The notes: generated by a model not told the origin, from the sequence alone. DNA of 64,000 nucleotides from Pedobacter ginsengisoli (GCF_002736205.1 NZ_CP024091.1:248001-312000), one strand, 5' to 3'; shown: positions 1 to 9,237, numbered from the stretch's first letter. Translations and numbers: made by a program.

Positions 1-287
1 GCGCCATAGGCGATTGGATGTACAGAACTATTGCAGGAATTAATTCGGTAGCCGACCAGCCTGGTTACAAGTACATTGTTATTTCGCCAAAACCAGGAGG
101 TAAAATAACTAATGCGTCAGCAGAATTGGAAACCGTTTATGGTACAGTAAAGTCTGCCTGGACTTTGGAAAACGGATTGCTAAAGCTTGATGTTACCATA
201 CCTGCAAATACAAAAGCCAAGGTAGTACTGCCAGAGGCTACCAAAGAAATTGGATCTGGTAGTTATCACTTTGAAAGCAAAATTTAG
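1..287 (+). CDS. alpha-L-rhamnosidase (GH78), C-terminal end, partial
   Basis: The reading frame is open from the left edge to a TAG at 285-287, so only the last 90-odd residues are present. The first visible residues, AIGDWMYRTIAGI, match the end of the GH78 (alpha/alpha)6 barrel. A beta-sandwich tail follows, with a PANTKAKVVLP stretch much like the PANSSATITFP stretch near the end of the complete rhamnosidase at 5474-8140. GH78 enzymes hydrolyse terminal alpha-L-rhamnose from glycans or glycosides, usually outside the cytoplasm. The gene is convergent with the SusD gene at 378-1814. The Met at 18 is internal and not the real start. The family is well supported by similarity to the second copy; substrate cannot be judged. 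Confidence 0.85.
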   Translation, partial: AIGDWMYRTIAGINSVADQPGYKYIVISPKPGGKITNASAELETVYGTVKSAWTLENGLLKLDVTIPANTKAKVVLPEATKEIGSGSYHFESKI

Positions 288-377
288 TATTTAGTAGATA
301 GTACTTAGTATTTAGATCAGTGTTTTAGTTAGCGATTACTTTAACCTGTCTAATTACTAAGTACTAGATACTACCTA
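288..377. terminator. hairpin-rich spacer between convergent genes, probable bidirectional terminator
   Basis: The spacer is made of repeated TAGTA/TTAGTA units. It contains a perfect 12-bp inverted repeat, TAGTACTTAGTA at 299-310 and TACTAAGTACTA at 355-366. Flanking TAGTA-type units are also roughly complementary. It lies exactly between the stop codons of the rhamnosidase fragment and the SusD gene, so termination for both strands is the natural reading (inference). No classical GC stem plus T-run is present. Confidence 0.45.
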
Positions 378-1814
378 CTATTTTACATCAAACCACAGTT
401 TAGTAGTTAATAAATCTGCACCTTGTTTTGCAACAGCAGCTTTATAGTTTTCGCCATTCAGCGATTGCTCGCGTCCAGGATATATAAATCTTACGGGTAG
501 TTTTCCACCTAATGTACCCGCTACGGCAGGTGCAAGTTCGGGATAGTCAAGTCTTCTCCATTCGGCAAATGCTTCTAATCCCTGGCCAAACAAGGCAATC
601 CATTTTTGCTCTCCAATAGATTTTTTGAAATTGCCTGCATTATATTTTACAGCCGGAAGGCTTGTGTAAGTGTTAATTTCACCTTCTGTAACACCATATT
701 GTCTTAACGATTCTTCAATAGCTTGTTTATATAAGGCTGCCGGATCTTCATTACTAAGGCCACGTGCGGCTATTTCTGCGCGATCAAATAATACTTCGGC
801 ATAGCTTAAGATAACTGCCGGTGCTGATGGAGCCAGAAAGTAAGTGCCGGGTTTAGAAGTTTTATTTAAACCAAGGCTATTTGCATCACTTGTTAGCAAG
901 CCATTCGGTACACCTATATAAACCTCTGGCGTTACATCTTTAGTAGGACTCGCAAATATTGGAAGGCGAGGGTCGCTTAAGCTCTTTAACTTGTCTACAA
1001 TAGTCTTGCTGATCCTGTGATCGTTACGTGTATCAAATGTATTGCTTATTGGATTTTGATTAGGCGAAGTAACGTATACCAGTTGGGCTATTTCTGCATT
1101 GCTGCTAATATAAGCGCCACCTTCAGCTGCAATTTCTGCTAATACGGCTTTAGTTTTTTCTGGTTCGCGGTCGGCTATTCTAAGTGCTATGCGAAGCCTT
1201 AAAGCATTTGCAAATTTTTTCCAGCGGTCGATCTTGCCACCATAAATGATATCGCCGGCAATTGCTTTGCCATTCAAGGCCAAATCAGCCTGAGCCGATT
1301 TCAGATCATCAAGTAAGCCAAAATATACATCTTTTTGGGTGTCATATTTAGGAGTTACAAATTGTTTGATCTGTATGGCTTGTGAATAAGGAATATCTCC
1401 ATAAGCATCAGTAAGTAAAAGGAATGTCCATGATCTTAAAACCTTGGCCGCACCTCTGTAATTGGTGTTTTGTTGAGCATCAGCCAGCTCAATCAGCTTG
1501 TTTAGGTTGGTAATGCCTTTTGTATAACCACTATTCCATAAATCCTGAAGATCAGTATTAGAAAAAATATAACGATCAGGATCTGTGTATTGTATTTTTG
1601 CCCAATGCTGAACAAATAACAGGCTCGAATTAATGTTGTTAGTTCCCCAATAAGCATCAGTTGTACTTTTTATTGCGCCGGTTAGCAAATAATCTGGAAG
1701 TGGATTCTCTGCCTCATTAGGATTTTTGTTGATATCTGCCAGCTCTTTTTTGCACGAAGTAAAAGAGGTTGCCAATATTGCAGAAAAAAGGATTGGAATA
1801 TATTTGAATTTCAT
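378..1814 (-). CDS. SusD/RagB-family outer-membrane lipoprotein (SusD_2-like)
   Basis: 478 residues. A signal peptide ends in a lipobox (TSCKK, Cys near residue 21), so the mature protein should be a lipidated surface protein. The early NPNEAENPLPDYLLTGAI segment and the helical TPR-like body fit the SusD_2 type (SusD/RagB nutrient-binding lipoprotein) rather than classical SusD. SusD-like proteins form the lid of the SusC channel and bind its cargo. The gene lies 5 bp downstream of its SusC partner and is the last gene of this unit. Because the unit begins with a SAM-I riboswitch, the cargo is more likely sulfur- or methionine-related than rhamnose (inference). The family is clear; the substrate is unknown. 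Confidence 0.9.
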   Translation of the reverse strand: MKFKYIPILFSAILATSFTSCKKELADINKNPNEAENPLPDYLLTGAIKSTTDAYWGTNNINSSLLFVQHWAKIQYTDPDRYIFSNTDLQDLWNSGYTKGITNLNKLIELADAQQNTNYRGAAKVLRSWTFLLLTDAYGDIPYSQAIQIKQFVTPKYDTQKDVYFGLLDDLKSAQADLALNGKAIAGDIIYGGKIDRWKKFANALRLRIALRIADREPEKTKAVLAEIAAEGGAYISSNAEIAQLVYVTSPNQNPISNTFDTRNDHRISKTIVDKLKSLSDPRLPIFASPTKDVTPEVYIGVPNGLLTSDANSLGLNKTSKPGTYFLAPSAPAVILSYAEVLFDRAEIAARGLSNEDPAALYKQAIEESLRQYGVTEGEINTYTSLPAVKYNAGNFKKSIGEQKWIALFGQGLEAFAEWRRLDYPELAPAVAGTLGGKLPVRFIYPGREQSLNGENYKAAVAKQGADLLTTKLWFDVK

Positions 1815-1819
1815 GATGT

Positions 1820-4800
1820 CTAGAATTTAAAATTAAGGTTAAAACCAAATGATCTTGTAGTTGGAAGTGTTAAGCTTTCCAAGCCCTGAGCGTTTCCTGT
1901 ATTGAATGCTGTTTCAGGATCAATGTTTGGTATATCTTTATGGATGATCCAAAGATTACGCCCTACTAATGAGAAGTTAGCTTCTTGCAAACCAATCTTT
2001 TTAACCCATTGCGAAGGAATATTGTAGCTTAATCTTACCTCTCTTAATTTTATGTAAGAAGCACTGTAAACAAATTCCTCATTTGATTTGGTTGTAGCTT
2101 TATAATACTCTTCAGCAGAGATAACTTTGGTGTTTTTAGTTCCATCGGCCAAAACGCCATCAAAAATCATCCCGTCATTATAGGTAACACCCCCGGTTGT
2201 ATAGGTAAGCCCGCCATTCTCTGCATTTCTACCTCTCATTGTACTGGCTAGTACCCCTGTATAAGTTCCGGTAGAGTTAGTGCCTGAGAAAACTTTACCA
2301 CCAATTCTTGCATCTACAAGGAAGTTCAGATTAAAGTTTCTATAAGTAAAGCTGTTGGTAATTCCGCCTATCCAGTTTGGAGTGAACTTACCAAGAATCT
2401 GCTTTGCAGGATCGATAAGTGGGGTGCCATTAGCACCAACAATAACTTGTCCGGCAGCATCACGCTGATAAGCAGTTCCAAAGAAAGTGCCATAAGGTTG
2501 GCCAACGGCTGCCAATACATCAAGAGTTCCGCTGGTACCTATGGTATAACTGCTAATGCGTCCTTCTTTATCAAGTTCAGTAACCTTACTGCGGTTACGT
2601 GAATAGTTCAAATTAATGTCCCAGCTAAAGTCTTTTTGTTTAATTGGAGTTAGACCCAATTGGATTTCAATACCCTTATTGTTGATGCTTCCACCATTAA
2701 TAAGTTTTTGTGTATATCCCGTTGCTGAACTTACGTCAACTTTTAAAATCTGGTTAATACTGTTGGTGTTGTATACACTCAGATCCAGCTTAATTCTATT
2801 GTCGAACAATCCAATTTCAGCACCAGCCTCAGCTGATTTGGTGATTTCGGGCAAAAGGTTTGGGTTAAGATCGATTGTATTGGCTGATTGTTGTGGATTA
2901 CCATCAAACGGCGCAGTAAAACTATAGGTATTAATTAGCTGATAAGGATCTGTTGCTTTTCCTACTTTAGACCATCCCCCTCTTATTTTGGCAAAGCTGA
3001 GCACATCACTTTTAATGTCAAAAGCTTCTGTAAGAATTAAACTTCCGTTAACAGAAGGGTAGAAATAAGACAGGTTAGGCTCGGGTAAGCTAGAGTCCCA
3101 GTCATTGCGCGCGGTTAAGTTAAGGTATGCATAGTCTCTAAAACCTAACTGGGCTGATCCAAATAAACTATAGGTTCTAAGTTTGCTGTAAAAGTTTGAA
3201 GACACCAACGGGTCTCTTGAGTTGCTTAAGGTATATAAGCCGTTTACTGCAAGCTTTGTTGCTTTCTGATCGTTTTGTTCAAAAGTAGAGGTTCTTATGT
3301 TTCCACCACCCAAAATATCTATTGAGAAATCTGAGTTTAGTTTTTTATTGAACTCTAAACGACCCTCTGTATTGTTTTCATTAACAGTATATGCATCTTC
3401 CTCATAAGAACCAAATGGAGTACCGTTAGTTCCATAAGCAATTTTGATCTTTCTGCGATCAGTATAATAATCGTTTCCTGTTCTAAAATTTGCTGAAAGT
3501 GCGCTGGTAATTTTATAATTCAATTCAGCATTACCAATAATACGATCACGTTTCTGACCAACTGTATTCTCGTAAGCTATAAAGTACGGGTTGCTATAAT
3601 AACTGTTGTTCCAGTTAAAATCGTTTCCGTTTTCATCTTTATAGTTTTTAAGCTGGCTAACATCTACCTGTCTTCCAAACCATGTAAATTGAAGCATTGG
3701 TCCCGTTGCGCGTTTTCCGCCAGAAGCAGGAAGGTTATCAGCATTGCTTTTTATATAATTGGCAGATGCATTTAACGTTAATTTAGGCGTGATCCTGTAT
3801 GAGGTATTTAGTAATAATGAATTCTTATCCTGAGATGAATTTGGTAATATGCCACCTTGGGTAAGGTTGTTGTAAGAGAAACGGACATCTTGTTTTTCGC
3901 CTGATCCTGCAATAGCAATACCATTGTTAAGTGCGTAGCCCGTTTCAAAGAAATTCTTAACATTGTCTGGATGAGCAATAAATGGCACCGCTACACCTTT
4001 AGAGTTAAACTGAGGTATTAAACGGCCATCTAAAGCTGGCCCCCAGCTTTCATCAACACCATCGTTTACGCCCCCACCTTTTCCATCAACAAAGCTGAAT
4101 TTGCCGCTTGTACCTTGCCCAAATGAGTTCTGATAGTCTGGCAGTGTTAACAGATTTGAAAATGTAGTGTTTGAGTTTACACTTATACCTAAACCTTTTT
4201 GGCCTCTGCCTGTTTTGGTTTTAATAAGAATAACACCGGCTGCAGCACGAGATCCGTATAATGCAGCAGCATTTGGACCTTTAAGCACGCTGATAGATTC
4301 AATGTCTTCCGAATTAATATCAGAAATGGTGTTGGCAAAATCTCTTGACCCAGCTATACCCAGATTCTGCGAATTATCAACCGGAACCCCGTCTACTACG
4401 AAAAGAGGCTGGTTATTCCCTGAGATTGAAGTTTCACCTCGAATAATAATTCTTGATGAACCCATATCACCCTGACTATTTGTTGTTTGCACACCGGCAA
4501 TTTTTCCGGCAAGTGAATTGATCAGGTTCGTTTCCTTTGCAGTAGCAATATCTTTAGATTTTAATTCCTGCACTGCATATCCTAATGATTTCTTTTCCTT
4601 AGAGATACCAAGGGCGGTAACAACAACTTCGCTTAAAGCGTTTGAGGCTACATCAAGTGTAATATTTAATGTAGCTGTTGCTGCGGTAATGGTTATTTCT
4701 TTTGTAGCATATCCCAGATAAGATATACTAAGCACATCATTAACGTCTGCAGCAAGAGAAAACTTGCCGTTACCATCTGTAGTTGTGCCGCTTTTTTTTC

Positions 4801-4948
4801 CTTTTATAATAATTGAAGCTCCCGGAATGGTCTCTCCATCTGGGTTTCCGGTAACAGTTCCTGTTATTTTAACAGATTGTGCCTGTACGGTTTGCAGGAA
4901 AAAAAAGGATATAAGGATCCCTGCAAAAATTTTGTATATTTTTAACAT
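1820..4948 (-). CDS. SusC/RagA-family TonB-linked outer-membrane transporter
   Basis: 1042 residues. The order is signal peptide (cleavage near VQAQ, residue 24), a CarboxypepD_reg-like beta-sandwich (about 28-100), a TonB box region (SEVVVTALG, near 105-113), a plug domain with the typical RGETSISGNNQPLFVVDG stretch, and a 22-strand barrel ending in ...RSFGFNLNFKF with a terminal Phe, as in outer-membrane barrels. There is no STN signalling domain. It imports a ligand captured by the SusD-like lipoprotein encoded just downstream, powered by TonB. Its leader holds a SAM-I riboswitch and a short Met/Cys-containing ORF, so expression should fall when SAM is abundant. Substrate is not determined by sequence alone. 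Confidence 0.93.
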   Translation of the reverse strand: MLKIYKIFAGILISFFFLQTVQAQSVKITGTVTGNPDGETIPGASIIIKGKKSGTTTDGNGKFSLAADVNDVLSISYLGYATKEITITAATATLNITLDVASNALSEVVVTALGISKEKKSLGYAVQELKSKDIATAKETNLINSLAGKIAGVQTTNSQGDMGSSRIIIRGETSISGNNQPLFVVDGVPVDNSQNLGIAGSRDFANTISDINSEDIESISVLKGPNAAALYGSRAAAGVILIKTKTGRGQKGLGISVNSNTTFSNLLTLPDYQNSFGQGTSGKFSFVDGKGGGVNDGVDESWGPALDGRLIPQFNSKGVAVPFIAHPDNVKNFFETGYALNNGIAIAGSGEKQDVRFSYNNLTQGGILPNSSQDKNSLLLNTSYRITPKLTLNASANYIKSNADNLPASGGKRATGPMLQFTWFGRQVDVSQLKNYKDENGNDFNWNNSYYSNPYFIAYENTVGQKRDRIIGNAELNYKITSALSANFRTGNDYYTDRRKIKIAYGTNGTPFGSYEEDAYTVNENNTEGRLEFNKKLNSDFSIDILGGGNIRTSTFEQNDQKATKLAVNGLYTLSNSRDPLVSSNFYSKLRTYSLFGSAQLGFRDYAYLNLTARNDWDSSLPEPNLSYFYPSVNGSLILTEAFDIKSDVLSFAKIRGGWSKVGKATDPYQLINTYSFTAPFDGNPQQSANTIDLNPNLLPEITKSAEAGAEIGLFDNRIKLDLSVYNTNSINQILKVDVSSATGYTQKLINGGSINNKGIEIQLGLTPIKQKDFSWDINLNYSRNRSKVTELDKEGRISSYTIGTSGTLDVLAAVGQPYGTFFGTAYQRDAAGQVIVGANGTPLIDPAKQILGKFTPNWIGGITNSFTYRNFNLNFLVDARIGGKVFSGTNSTGTYTGVLASTMRGRNAENGGLTYTTGGVTYNDGMIFDGVLADGTKNTKVISAEEYYKATTKSNEEFVYSASYIKLREVRLSYNIPSQWVKKIGLQEANFSLVGRNLWIIHKDIPNIDPETAFNTGNAQGLESLTLPTTRSFGFNLNFKF

Positions 4949-4990
4949 TTGAATTAAATAAAGTGGTTAATATTAAATCTTTTGGTTGTA

Positions 4991-5098
4991 TTAAATAGAG
5001 CAACAGTGCATTCGTTGCTGACCGATCATAAGACCAGTTAGAGGATACTGAGGAGGAGAGGAGCAGCGCATTTCTTGTAATTGTACTTTCTGTTTCAT
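4991..5098 (-). CDS. 35-residue Met/Cys-containing leader ORF between the SAM riboswitch and susC
   Basis: The ORF starts ATG at 5098-5096 and stops TAA at 4993-4991, 42 nt before the SusC start codon and about 100 nt after the riboswitch. The peptide begins MKQKVQLQEMRCSSPPQYPL and ends MIGQQRMHCCSI. It has four Met and three Cys in 35 residues, with both Cys of a CC pair near the end. The DNA around codons 21-27 can fold into a short hairpin (ACTGGTC with GATCGGT). A leader peptide sensing Met/Cys supply, or a translational relay from the riboswitch to susC, is inference. It could also be a chance ORF. I do not recognise a family. Confidence 0.5.
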   Translation of the reverse strand: MKQKVQLQEMRCSSPPQYPLTGLMIGQQRMHCCSI

Positions 5099-5199
5099 GT
5101 TTTTATACATTTATAGTTTGGGTCAGCCCTTCCATACTTTGTCGTGAACAGAATTAGATTTGGTTATGATGATGGATAAACTCGCGTTTGCTGTTTAAT

Positions 5200-5304
5200 C
5201 TTATCTTTTTCGCTTTGCAGCGAAGTGGAATTAGCACCTTTTACAATAAATTGTAGAGGTTGCTAAGACATCATAGGGCCAATCCCTCAGTCTTTCTTGA
5301 TAAG
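5200..5304 (-). promoter_or_regulatory. SAM-I (S-box) riboswitch
   Basis: Read on the minus strand, the element starts CTTATC at 5304-5299 and ends GATAAG at 5205-5200, forming P1. In between it has the S-box core in order: AAGAAAGACTGAGGGATTGG, CCCTATGA, GCAACC, a P3 hairpin (TACAA/TTGTA), AAGGTGCTAATTCC, and a P4 hairpin (TTCGC/GCGAA). Length and core are canonical for SAM-I. It controls the minus-strand SusC/SusD unit, about 250 nt upstream of the SusC start. SAM-I elements turn genes off at high SAM and normally precede methionine genes, so a SusC/SusD target points to import of a methionine- or sulfur-containing nutrient (inference). The rhamnosidase at 5474 is on the other strand and is not its target. 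Confidence 0.95.
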
Positions 5305-5333
5305 CAGGAAGTTTTAAGAACCATTTGCTGGGA

Positions 5334-5341
5334 CAAATATA
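5334..5341 (-). promoter_or_regulatory. -7 box of the riboswitch-susCD promoter
   Basis: The minus strand reads TATATTTG, a perfect match to the Bacteroidota -7 consensus TAnnTTTG, about 30 nt before the first riboswitch base. I see no good TTG at the -33 position. Confidence 0.5.
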
Positions 5342-5473
5342 AGAATAATCTACTAATCCTATAGAAATTCATAAAATAAATATTCTGTATTTTGAGCAGG
5401 ACAGTACGGGTTGCTGAAAATGACTAAGAAAATTAACATTGTAAACACACTAAACTTTACTTGAATTATTTTA

Positions 5474-8140
5474 ATGAGATACCTTTATTCTTTCCTGCTG
5501 GTGCTATTTACTTTTTCTACCATCGAAAAAGCAAATGCCAATGAAGTTAAACCTTCTGGTTTGCAATGTGAGCATCTGATAAACCCAATTGGGGTAGACC
5601 TGTTAAACCCTCGCTTGTCATGGATGATGGCCGATAATCGTCAGGGTGCAAAACAAACGGCCTATAGAATTATTGTGGGCAAAGACTCATCAGAAGTAGC
5701 AAGAAAAAAAGGACTTTCATGGGAGTCTGGCAAAATAACATCGTCTGCCAACCTTATTAATTATAAAGGCAAAACATTAGAGCCTTTTACTAAGTATTAT
5801 TGGTCTGTTGAGCTTTGGGATAAAGATGGTAAACCAGTTTCGTCAGGTCCGGTAGTGAGCTTTGAAACAGGAATGATGAAGATTGACAACTGGAAAGGTA
5901 CTTGGATTAGTGATGGAAACGATATCGATAAAAGGGAAGCACCATATTTCAGAAAAGTATTTGAACCTTCTAAAAAGATAAAATCTGCGAGGGCCTATAT
6001 TGCCGCTGCAGGTTTGTACGAGTTATACCTGAATGGGAAGAAAGTAGGAAACCACAGATTAGATCCTATGTATACCCGTTTTGACAGACGTAACTTATAT
6101 GTTTCGTATGATGTTACTTCTCAGCTTCAAAATGGTAAAAATGCGGTTGGCGTTTTACTTGGCAATGGATGGTATAATCATCAGTCTATAGGTGTTTGGA
6201 ATTTTGATAAAGCCCCATGGAGAGCAAGGCCGGCTTTTTGTCTGGATTTAAGGATTACTTACAATGATGGATCTGTTGATGTAATTACCTCTGGAGGTGA
6301 CTGGAAAACAAGTTCAAGCCCGATAGTACTTAACAACATTTATACTGCTGAGCATTATGATGCGCGTAAAGAACAACCAGGTTGGAATACTGCCGATTTT
6401 GATGACAAAAAGTGGAATGGCATTTCGTTAAGAGCTGCACCATCAAACAATGTAGTAAGTCAGGTAATGCAGCCAATTCGAAATGTTGAAGAAATTCCTT
6501 CTAAAACTATGCAGAAGATTAATGACACTGCATATGTTTTTGATCTGGGACGTAATATTTCGGGGGTAACAAAAATTAAGGTAAGCGGAGAGGAAGGAAC
6601 TGTTATCCGCATTAAGCATGGCGAACGTTTGTATCCAAACGGTAGGGTAGACTTATCAAATATTGATGTTTACTATCGTCCAAAAGACAATACAGATCCT
6701 TTTCAAACAGATATTGTTACCTTATCCGGTAAAGGGGAGCTTGAATTTATGCCTAAGTTTAACTACAAGGGATTTCAGTACGTTGAAGTAACCAGCAGCA
6801 AGCCAATTCAGTTAACAAAAGAAAGTATCACTGGTTATTTTATGCATAGTGATGTTACCCCTACGGGTAAAATAAGTTCATCAAACAAACTGATTGACAG
6901 GTTATGGTGGGCTACTAATAATTCTTACTTATCTAACCTGATGGGATATCCTACAGATTGCCCGCAGAGAGAAAAGAATGGATGGACGGGTGATGGGCAT
7001 TTTGCTGTTGAGACTGGCCTGTTTAATTTTGATGGCATTACAGTTTATGAAAAATGGCTGGCAGACCACAGAGATGAGCAACAACCAAATGGGGTACTCC
7101 CTGATATTATCCCTACTGGTGGCTGGGGCTATGGATCGGCAAATGGAACCGACTGGACAAGTACAATTGCTATTATTCCATGGAACATATACATGTTTTA
7201 TGGAGATAGTAAGTTGCTGTCAGATTCTTATAACAGCATTAAAAGATATGTGAATTATATAGAGCAAATCAGTCCTACGGGCTTAACAACATTTGGTAGA
7301 GGCGATTGGGTACCTGTTAAATCGCAATCTTCATTAGAATATACTTCTTCTACTTATTACTACGTAGATGCAGTTATCCTGGCAAAAGCAGCAAAAATGT
7401 TTGGTAAGCAGGCCGACTATAGTTATTACAGCAACCTTGCCGAGAAAATAAAAAAAGCGATAAACGATAAGTATTTAAACCGTGCAACAGGTATTTATGC
7501 ATCAGGTGTACAAACTGAGTTAAGTGTTGCTTTGCAATGGGGTTTGGTACCAAATGAACTTGTAGCAAAAGTTGCAGAGAACCTTGCTAAAAGAGTTGCG
7601 GCCGATGGGATGCACCTTGATGTGGGTGTATTAGGTGCAAAAGCAATCTTAAATGCTTTGAGCGATAATGGACAGGCAGAAACTGCATACAAACTTGCTG
7701 CCCAGGATACTTACCCATCATGGGGATGGTGGATTGTGAACGGAGCAACTACCTTATATGAAAACTGGGATATTAAAGCCGAAAGAGATATTTCTTTAAA
7801 CCATATGATGTTTGGCGAAATTGGAGGCTGGTTCTTTAAAGGTCTGGGCGGAATTCATCCTGATGAACAGCAACCTGGATTTAAGAATGTGCAGCTTCGT
7901 CCTAATTTTGTTTCCGGATTAGAACATTTCGAGGCTGAGCACGACGGGCCTTATGGCAAAATTGTGTCTTCATGGAAAAGGGCTGGTAATTCGGTAATCT
8001 ATTCTGTAACTATTCCGGCAAATTCAAGCGCTACCATAACTTTCCCATTAACGGGTAATAAAAAAGCCTACAGAGATGGCAAAGCAGTTTTGGCTAAATT
8101 AAACATTGGAGCAGGTAAATATCAGTTTGAAATTAAATAG
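5474..8140 (+). CDS. alpha-L-rhamnosidase (GH78)
   Basis: 888 residues with an N-terminal signal peptide (cleavage near KANANEV, residue 23). The GH78 architecture is complete: N-terminal beta domains, a carbohydrate-binding jelly-roll (about 150-320, with LYLNGKKVGNHRLDP), an (alpha/alpha)6 catalytic barrel (about 430-780) and a C-terminal beta-sandwich. The catalytic barrel shows the diagnostic DCPQREKNGWTGDGHF motif carrying acidic catalytic residues, and YENW late in the barrel. It releases L-rhamnose outside the cytoplasm. It is followed by the GntR regulator 53 bp away and then by the rhamnose catabolic genes, so it very likely feeds them. The tail resembles the partial rhamnosidase at the left edge. 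Confidence 0.93.
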   Translation: MRYLYSFLLVLFTFSTIEKANANEVKPSGLQCEHLINPIGVDLLNPRLSWMMADNRQGAKQTAYRIIVGKDSSEVARKKGLSWESGKITSSANLINYKGKTLEPFTKYYWSVELWDKDGKPVSSGPVVSFETGMMKIDNWKGTWISDGNDIDKREAPYFRKVFEPSKKIKSARAYIAAAGLYELYLNGKKVGNHRLDPMYTRFDRRNLYVSYDVTSQLQNGKNAVGVLLGNGWYNHQSIGVWNFDKAPWRARPAFCLDLRITYNDGSVDVITSGGDWKTSSSPIVLNNIYTAEHYDARKEQPGWNTADFDDKKWNGISLRAAPSNNVVSQVMQPIRNVEEIPSKTMQKINDTAYVFDLGRNISGVTKIKVSGEEGTVIRIKHGERLYPNGRVDLSNIDVYYRPKDNTDPFQTDIVTLSGKGELEFMPKFNYKGFQYVEVTSSKPIQLTKESITGYFMHSDVTPTGKISSSNKLIDRLWWATNNSYLSNLMGYPTDCPQREKNGWTGDGHFAVETGLFNFDGITVYEKWLADHRDEQQPNGVLPDIIPTGGWGYGSANGTDWTSTIAIIPWNIYMFYGDSKLLSDSYNSIKRYVNYIEQISPTGLTTFGRGDWVPVKSQSSLEYTSSTYYYVDAVILAKAAKMFGKQADYSYYSNLAEKIKKAINDKYLNRATGIYASGVQTELSVALQWGLVPNELVAKVAENLAKRVAADGMHLDVGVLGAKAILNALSDNGQAETAYKLAAQDTYPSWGWWIVNGATTLYENWDIKAERDISLNHMMFGEIGGWFFKGLGGIHPDEQQPGFKNVQLRPNFVSGLEHFEAEHDGPYGKIVSSWKRAGNSVIYSVTIPANSSATITFPLTGNKKAYRDGKAVLAKLNIGAGKYQFEIK

Positions 8141-8160
8141 AACTTATTAGTCTGAAATAG

Positions 8161-8170
8161 TGCAATTGCA
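8161..8170. promoter_or_regulatory. palindrome upstream of the GntR gene, possible operator
   Basis: A perfect 10-bp palindrome, TGCAATTGCA, sits 23 bp before the start codon of the GntR regulator. Autoregulation through this site is possible but rests only on position. Confidence 0.2.
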
Positions 8171-8193
8171 TTAAATTACTTACTTTTAGGAAG

Positions 8194-9222
8194 ATGAAGA
8201 CTAAGTTTTTTGATTTTATTCATATTGATGAGTATTCTGCAACACCAAAGTATCTGCAACTATCCAGTGCGATTATAAAGTCCGTTGAGCAGGGAAAGTT
8301 AAAAAAGGACAATTTATTGCCTTCAATTAATGAGCTGAGCTATAAACTGGAAATTTCGCGCGATACTGCCGAAAAGGGTTACAAGTACCTTAAAAACATA
8401 GGGGTAATTAACTCGGTTCCCGGTAAAGGCTATTATATTGCCAATATAGATTTTAAGCAAAAACTAAAAGTATTCCTGCTTTTTAATAAACTTAGCGCAC
8501 ACAAAAAGATTGTTTACGATGCGTTTATTGCAGCATTAGGTGATGATGTATCTGTCGATTTCTATATTTATAACAATGATTTCAGACTTTTTAAAAGATT
8601 CCTGAACGACAAAAAAGAAGAGTACTCTCACTATGTGATTATCCCTCATTTTATTGAAGGCGAAGAGTATGCCAGAGACATTATCAATACCATTCCAAAA
8701 GAAAAATTGATTTTACTGGATAAAAAGATCAAGGGAGTTGATGGTGATTATGGCGCCGCCTATGAGAATTTTGAAAAAAACATTTACGATGCACTAGAAC
8801 AGGCTCGTAATGAATTAAGTAAATACCATACTTTAAAAATCATTTTCCCTAAAAGAAGCTATTTCCCAAAAGAAATATTGGATGGATTCCATCGCTTTTG
8901 TCAGCAGTATGCTTTTTCTCATCATGTAGTAAGTGATATATCTGTTGAGCCAATAAGCGAGGGTGAAGCTTTTATTAACCTAATGGAAGCCGACCTTGTA
9001 ATTTTACTGGAAAGGCTTATAAATATGAAGTATAAAATAGGAAAGCATGTTGGTGTAATATCATACAATGAAACCCCATTAAAGAAAATATTGCTGAACG
9101 GCATTACCACTATTTCTACTGATTTTAAATTTATGGGTACGGTGGCAGCAAATCTTATCCTCGATAACTCAAGGCGTCATATCGAAGTGCCTTTTTACTA
9201 TACCCGCAGAGCATCAATTTAA
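8194..9222 (+). CDS. GntR-family transcriptional regulator of the rhamnose locus
   Basis: 342 residues. The N-terminal winged helix (about 10-80) has the GntR pattern with LPSINELSYKLEISRDTAEKGYKYL, then the wing GVINSVPGKGYYI. The C-terminal 250 residues look like a LacI/periplasmic-binding-protein sensor, which in this hybrid class binds a sugar ligand. It is placed between the secreted rhamnosidase and rhaT, and all are on the plus strand, so control of rhamnose genes by rhamnose or a catabolic intermediate is the likely job (inference). A palindrome TCATG-N6-CATGA lies just downstream at 9238-9253, before rhaT, and is the best candidate operator. Confidence 0.85.
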   Translation: MKTKFFDFIHIDEYSATPKYLQLSSAIIKSVEQGKLKKDNLLPSINELSYKLEISRDTAEKGYKYLKNIGVINSVPGKGYYIANIDFKQKLKVFLLFNKLSAHKKIVYDAFIAALGDDVSVDFYIYNNDFRLFKRFLNDKKEEYSHYVIIPHFIEGEEYARDIINTIPKEKLILLDKKIKGVDGDYGAAYENFEKNIYDALEQARNELSKYHTLKIIFPKRSYFPKEILDGFHRFCQQYAFSHHVVSDISVEPISEGEAFINLMEADLVILLERLINMKYKIGKHVGVISYNETPLKKILLNGITTISTDFKFMGTVAANLILDNSRRHIEVPFYYTRRASI

Positions 9223-9237
9223 CTTTTTTTACCCTGT

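Noticed and set aside
2616..4952. Plus-strand open frames opposite the first SusC gene
   Set aside because: They lie fully inside a strong minus-strand gene with intact SusC domains and have no family features.
5474..8140. SAM riboswitch as regulator of the rhamnosidase
   Set aside because: The riboswitch is on the minus strand and points away from this gene.
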